The notes under the pieces are model-generated. The model was not told the DNA's origin and searched no databases. It worked only from the letters and a program-made list of their open reading frames with translations. Both the position numbers and the translations under genes were made by a program. DNA of 36,196 nt from an uncultured Rhodospirillales bacterium. Its GTDB lineage: Bacteria; Pseudomonadota; Alphaproteobacteria; ATCC43930; CGMCC-115725. Positions 32,828 to 36,196 of this stretch are shown here, in pieces. Within the stretch, counting starts at the first letter, position 1; every line of letters begins with the position of its first letter. Where the stretch lies: assembly GCA_903923205.1 (NCBI GenBank), contig CAIXXC010000244.1, positions 1 to 36,196 of the forward strand. Reading direction: 5' to 3'.

Positions 32828-32926
32828 GCAGGATCTCGTCGGTAAGAGGACGGCACCGGGTTTCGAAATATAGATGCCATATGGCACTCAGGAAGTCTTC
32901 CAGTCTGCACCTGCAACCCTTTGCGA

Positions 32927-34393
32927 TTAGCTGTTCTTGCGTGTAGCGATCGATTGGTAGAGTTCATGATATTTCTCCGCCGCGCGCGACCAGAGAAAAT
33001 GAGTGGCCATGGCATTACGCTGGACCTGACGCCAGCGGCGTTGATCCCCAAACAACGCCGCCGCACGGCCGATCGCGGCGGTGAGCGCCTCTGTCGTCGA
33101 AGGCAGATAGGCAAATCCGGTGCCGAGCGTCAGTCCAGCACTGTCGACGTCAATCACCGTATCCACCAACCCGCCGGTCTGATGGACCACTGGCGGCGTG
33201 CCGTAATGCAGCGCATAAAGCTGTGTCAGTCCGCAGGGCTCGAAGCGTGACGGCATCAGCAAGGCGTCGGCACCGGCGATCACGCGATGTGCCTGTGCCT
33301 CGCTGAAGACGAAATGGGCACCGACCTTGCCAGGATTGGCGTCGACCGCGGCGCGAAAGGCAGATTCAAGACTCCTATCCCCCTCGCCGAGAACGATCAG
33401 GCGGCCATCAAGGGCGACGATGTCCGGAATCGCCTCAAGCACCAGATCGAGTCCCTTTTGGTGCGTAAGACGGCTGACCACGCAGAAGAGCGGGCCATCG
33501 CCCAGGGTGACGCCATATTCGCTGGCAACCGCCTTTCGGCATTCGGTCTTGCCCGAAAGCCTATTGCGATTGTAGGGAGCAGCGAGGTGGGGATCGTGTG
33601 AGGGATCCCATTCCTTCTCATCGACCCCGTTGAGGATCCCCACGAGATCGTTCCCGCGCGCCATCACCACACCTTCGAGACCGTAACCGTAGTCGTATGT
33701 CGTGATATCGCGGGCGTAAGTGGGGCTAACGGTGGTGACCCGGTCGGCAAGGACCAGCCCCGCTTTCATGAACGAAACCAGCCCCCAGAATTCAAGACCA
33801 TCCTGAGTAAAGGCTTCCGGCGGTAGGCATAGTGATGCAAAGACATCCGCTGGAAAAAGGCCCTGGTAGGCAAGATTGTGAATCGTGAAGACGGTGCGCG
33901 GTGGCGGAAGGCTGTCTCCGGCGAAGCGCACATAGGCCGGGGCAAGTGCCGTATGCCAGTCATGGGCATGAAGGATATCGGCGTGCCATCGTCGGTCGAG
34001 GACACCGCGCGCCAGTTGCGCCGCCACCCAGCTGAGCAGGGCGAAGCGCGACGCATTGTCGGGCCAATTACGCCCCTCGGCATCGACATAGGGACTGCCC
34101 GGTCGATCGAAGCGGTCAGGAGCATCAACGACGTAGACCCAAATACCCCGCTCCGAGAACCTTCCCTTCAAAATCCGGACCCCCGCTGACCCCACAATGG
34201 GGCCGACCCAGATCGAGTCGATCGGTTCTATCAGGGCGGCCCGCACGGCGGGAAAACCGGGAAGCACGAGACGGACATCCATGCCGGCACGTCGTTGCGC
34301 CAGGGGCAAAGCCGCCATAACGTCGCCCAGCCCACCAGTCTTGACCTGGGGAAAATGTTCGGCCGCCACATGAAGAACGCGCAACGGCAACAT
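32927..34393 (-). CDS. glgA: Glycogen synthase (ADP-glucose)
   Basis: This 488-residue glycosyltransferase family 5 enzyme extends glycogen from ADP-glucose. The N-terminal ADP-glucose site is KTGGLGDV (residues 18-25). Later segments include FTIHNLAYQGLFP and the catalytic-site region SRFEPCGLTQLYALHYGTPP, then the ADP-binding HQTGGLVDTV. E. coli GlgA has 477 residues. I chose the ATG at 34393 (MLPLRVLHV); a TTG-started frame extends 26 residues upstream without similarity. It heads the minus-strand glycogen operon. glgB and glgC are not in the window, so the rest of the synthesis pathway is elsewhere. Confidence 0.96.
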   Translation of the reverse strand: MLPLRVLHVAAEHFPQVKTGGLGDVMAALPLAQRRAGMDVRLVLPGFPAVRAALIEPIDSIWVGPIVGSAGVRILKGRFSERGIWVYVVDAPDRFDRPGSPYVDAEGRNWPDNASRFALLSWVAAQLARGVLDRRWHADILHAHDWHTALAPAYVRFAGDSLPPPRTVFTIHNLAYQGLFPADVFASLCLPPEAFTQDGLEFWGLVSFMKAGLVLADRVTTVSPTYARDITTYDYGYGLEGVVMARGNDLVGILNGVDEKEWDPSHDPHLAAPYNRNRLSGKTECRKAVASEYGVTLGDGPLFCVVSRLTHQKGLDLVLEAIPDIVALDGRLIVLGEGDRSLESAFRAAVDANPGKVGAHFVFSEAQAHRVIAGADALLMPSRFEPCGLTQLYALHYGTPPVVHQTGGLVDTVIDVDSAGLTLGTGFAYLPSTTEALTAAIGRAAALFGDQRRWRQVQRNAMATHFLWSRAAEKYHELYQSIATRKNS

Positions 34394-34545
34394 GCCGGAT
34401 CGAACCCCTGTCTTCGAGTTTCTTTGTCCGCGCCGTTCAGCGACGACATTCCTCGTGAGATTAGACCCCAATCAGATCAGGGACGTAAGTCCATTTTGCC
34501 GCAGCGCGAGGGTATATCGCAATAAAATGCTGCAACCGCGAAGGA

Positions 34546-35355
34546 TCAATCTGGGCGCCAGCTCGGCTTTCGCTTTTCCAGGAATGCCTGAACACCCTCT
34601 ACAGCACACTCTGCCATCATGTTGGTGGCAATCGTCTGCGTCGCGTCCTGATAGGCAGGCTCGATTGCCGTTTCGATCTGCCGATAGAACAGACCCTTGC
34701 CCATGGCGATCGCCTGGCGCGGTTTGACAACGATGCTGGCGATCAGACGATCTACCTCGGCCTCGAGATTCGCCGGTTCGGCGATTCGGTTGATCAAGCC
34801 CTTTTCCAAGGCTTGCGCCGCCGAGACAAAATCACCGGTGACCAGCATCTCGAAAGCAGCCTTGCGGGGGACATTGCGCGACAGCGCCACGCCTGGGGTG
34901 CTGCAGAACAGGCCGAAATTGACGCCGCTGACGGCAAAGCGGGCGTCGCTGGCTGCCACGGCAAGGTCGCACATCGCCACCAACTGACATCCGGCCGCCG
35001 TGGCGATGCCATGTACCTGCGCAATCACCGGCACGGGAAGACGCTGGATGCTCATCATCATCCGCGAGCACTGTGCGAACAATGATTGATAATAATCGAG
35101 CGAGGGCGTCGCCCGCATCTCGCGCAAGTCATGCCCGGCGCAAAAGGCACGCCCCGCAGCCCGGATCACGACAACCCGAGCCGATTCATCGAGGGCAATC
35201 TCGTCGAACGCCGTCTGCAACGCGGTCAGCATCGCCTCGGACAAGGCGTTGAAGGCGTTTGGGCGGTTAAGAGTCAAGGTGACGACGCCGCGCGCATCGC
35301 GGTCGATGAGCAGGATTGCGTCCTCTTCAGCGATGGCGAGATTGGTTTGGGTCAT
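34546..35355 (-). CDS. Crotonase-fold protein lacking catalytic glutamates (ECHDC3-like)
   Basis: This 269-residue enoyl-CoA hydratase/isomerase family member has the normal fold: LTLNRPNAFNALSEAM, FCAGHDLREM and the oxyanion-hole region GIATAAGCQLVAMCD. The first catalytic glutamate of true hydratases is Gln124 (GCQLVAMCD) and the second is Gly144 (FAVSGVNFG), so normal hydratase chemistry is unlikely. The FCSTPGVALSR segment and this substitution pattern resemble the mammalian ECHDC3 group, whose activity is uncertain. AAGGGAG precedes the ATG at 35355. It stands alone between the glycogen operon and groESL. Confidence 0.88.
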   Translation of the reverse strand: MTQTNLAIAEEDAILLIDRDARGVVTLTLNRPNAFNALSEAMLTALQTAFDEIALDESARVVVIRAAGRAFCAGHDLREMRATPSLDYYQSLFAQCSRMMMSIQRLPVPVIAQVHGIATAAGCQLVAMCDLAVAASDARFAVSGVNFGLFCSTPGVALSRNVPRKAAFEMLVTGDFVSAAQALEKGLINRIAEPANLEAEVDRLIASIVVKPRQAIAMGKGLFYRQIETAIEPAYQDATQTIATNMMAECAVEGVQAFLEKRKPSWRPD

Positions 35356-35480
35356 GTCATTGGCTCCCTTTAGGGGCGATCTTGCCGCGCATTGCTGCTG
35401 CGGGGGACGACGAGGCTGAAATCATCATAGCGCAAATCAGGATGGAACAGAATCGATCAAATTCTCGGCGCCCCCCACCC

Positions 35481-35509
35481 TTGACACAGTCCAACCTCAC
35501 CCCTATGTC
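35481..35509 (+). promoter_or_regulatory. groESL promoter
   Basis: TTGACA (35481-35486) and TATGTC (35504-35509) are separated by exactly 17 bases, just upstream of the CIRCE repeat. This is a housekeeping-type promoter of the groESL operon. Confidence 0.8.
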
Positions 35510-35510
35510 T

Positions 35511-35537
35511 CTGGCACTCGTCGGAGGCGAGTGCTAA
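35511..35537. promoter_or_regulatory. CIRCE element (HrcA operator)
   Basis: CTGGCACTC (35511-35519), a nine-base spacer and GAGTGCTAA (35529-35537). The consensus is TTAGCACTC-N9-GAGTGCTAA: the right arm is perfect and the left arm differs only in its first and third bases. HrcA should repress groESL here at normal temperature. It lies next to the -10 of the promoter. Confidence 0.95.
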
Positions 35538-35585
35538 CAGTGCCGTCTCCACGGCAATTTTTGACCAATTTTTAGGGAGCGAACC

Positions 35586-35876
35586 ATGCAGTTCCGTCCT
35601 TTGCATGACCGCGTCGTTGTACGTCGCATCGAGCAGGAAGAGAAGACCAAGGGGGGCATCATCATCCCCGACACCGCCAAGGAAAAGCCGCAGGAAGGCG
35701 AGATCCTCGCTGTCGGTCCGGGCGTCCGTGACGATCAGGGCCGCGTCCACGCGCTCGACGTCAAGGTCGGCGACCGCGTTCTTTTCGGCAAGTGGTCGGG
35801 CACCGAAATCAAGCTCGATGGCTCCGAGTTCCTGGTCATGAAGGAAAGCGACATCGTCGGCGTCATCACCAAGTAG
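35586..35876 (+). CDS. groES: GroES co-chaperonin
   Basis: This 96-residue protein has the full GroES pattern: [20 protein letters not shown] at the N terminus, the mobile loop [20 protein letters not shown] (about 19-38), and [20 protein letters not shown]. It forms the lid of the GroEL folding chamber. GGGAGCG lies before the ATG. It is 71 bases ahead of groEL and expressed from the CIRCE-regulated promoter. Confidence 0.98.
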   Translation: MQFRPLHDRVVVRRIEQEEKTKGGIIIPDTAKEKPQEGEILAVGPGVRDDQGRVHALDVKVGDRVLFGKWSGTEIKLDGSEFLVMKESDIVGVITK

Positions 35877-35914
35877 TGGTGACGGCTAAGGACGATTTCG
35901 GCGTGTTCCGCTGA

Positions 35915-36196
<282 letters not shown>

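Noticed and set aside
30863-32845. Open frame of 660 codons on the plus strand opposite glgP
   Set aside because: It lies wholly antisense to a clear glycogen phosphorylase. Its composition is that of a GC-rich shadow frame, with no recognisable motif and no good ribosome site.

Overview
The window looks like chromosomal DNA of an alphaproteobacterium. The evidence is uniformly GC-rich coding sequence, an alphaproteobacterial-type groESL operon behind a CIRCE element, a GlgX-MalQ fusion enzyme, a PaaX plus TetR pair controlling phenylacetate genes, and TAGAGC...GCTCTA intergenic palindromes of a kind common in this class. I cannot place it to genus from sequence alone. No rRNA, tRNA, CRISPR array, insertion sequence or integrase was seen, and no gene-free stretch exceeds about 230 bases.

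Region 1 (109-15341) is a nearly complete aerobic phenylacetate degradation locus. PaaK (6960-8291) makes phenylacetyl-CoA. PaaABCDE (9923-13694, minus) epoxidises the ring, PaaG isomerises the epoxide to an oxepin, PaaZ opens it, a fused PaaF/PaaH-like protein hydrates and oxidises the chain, and PaaJ carries out thiolysis. PaaI is the rescue thioesterase. The genes form three transcription units: paaGIK (plus), paaJ-paaFH-paaZ (minus, divergent from paaGIK) and paaABCDE (minus). A tetR-paaX regulator operon lies upstream of paaA. The paaG/paaJ promoter region carries an operator-like palindrome whose core recurs in front of tetR, and an imperfect inverted repeat covers the predicted paaA promoter. 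An SDR gene and a higBA toxin-antitoxin module sit between paaE and paaK. The two TA genes are separated by two back-to-back palindromic repeats.

Region 2 (15449-18480) holds an HxlR repressor divergent from a non-canonical SDR without the catalytic tyrosine, two glutathione-S-transferase-like genes, and a strong intrinsic terminator.

Region 3 (18479-23924) is the most interesting part: a predicted envelope-sensing partner-switching system. It contains an RsbW-like HATPase kinase, a STAS antagonist, a CHASE2-transmembrane-SpoIIE/PP2C phosphatase, a metallo-beta-lactamase-fold hydrolase, a secreted FecR-domain protein and an OmpA-like lipoprotein. The HATPase and FecR genes are head to head and share one ATGCAT hexamer as both start codons. 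No sigma factor is present, so the output target is unknown.

Region 4 (24055-26345) has an IsdG-like haem-degrading monooxygenase paired with a DUF2237 protein, and divergently an aldo/keto reductase with a small membrane protein. Region 5 (26411-34393, minus) is a glycogen operon: glgA, glgP and a 1307-residue glgX-malQ fusion. Region 6 contains a crotonase-fold protein that has lost both catalytic glutamates, then groES and the beginning of groEL, which runs off the end of the window.
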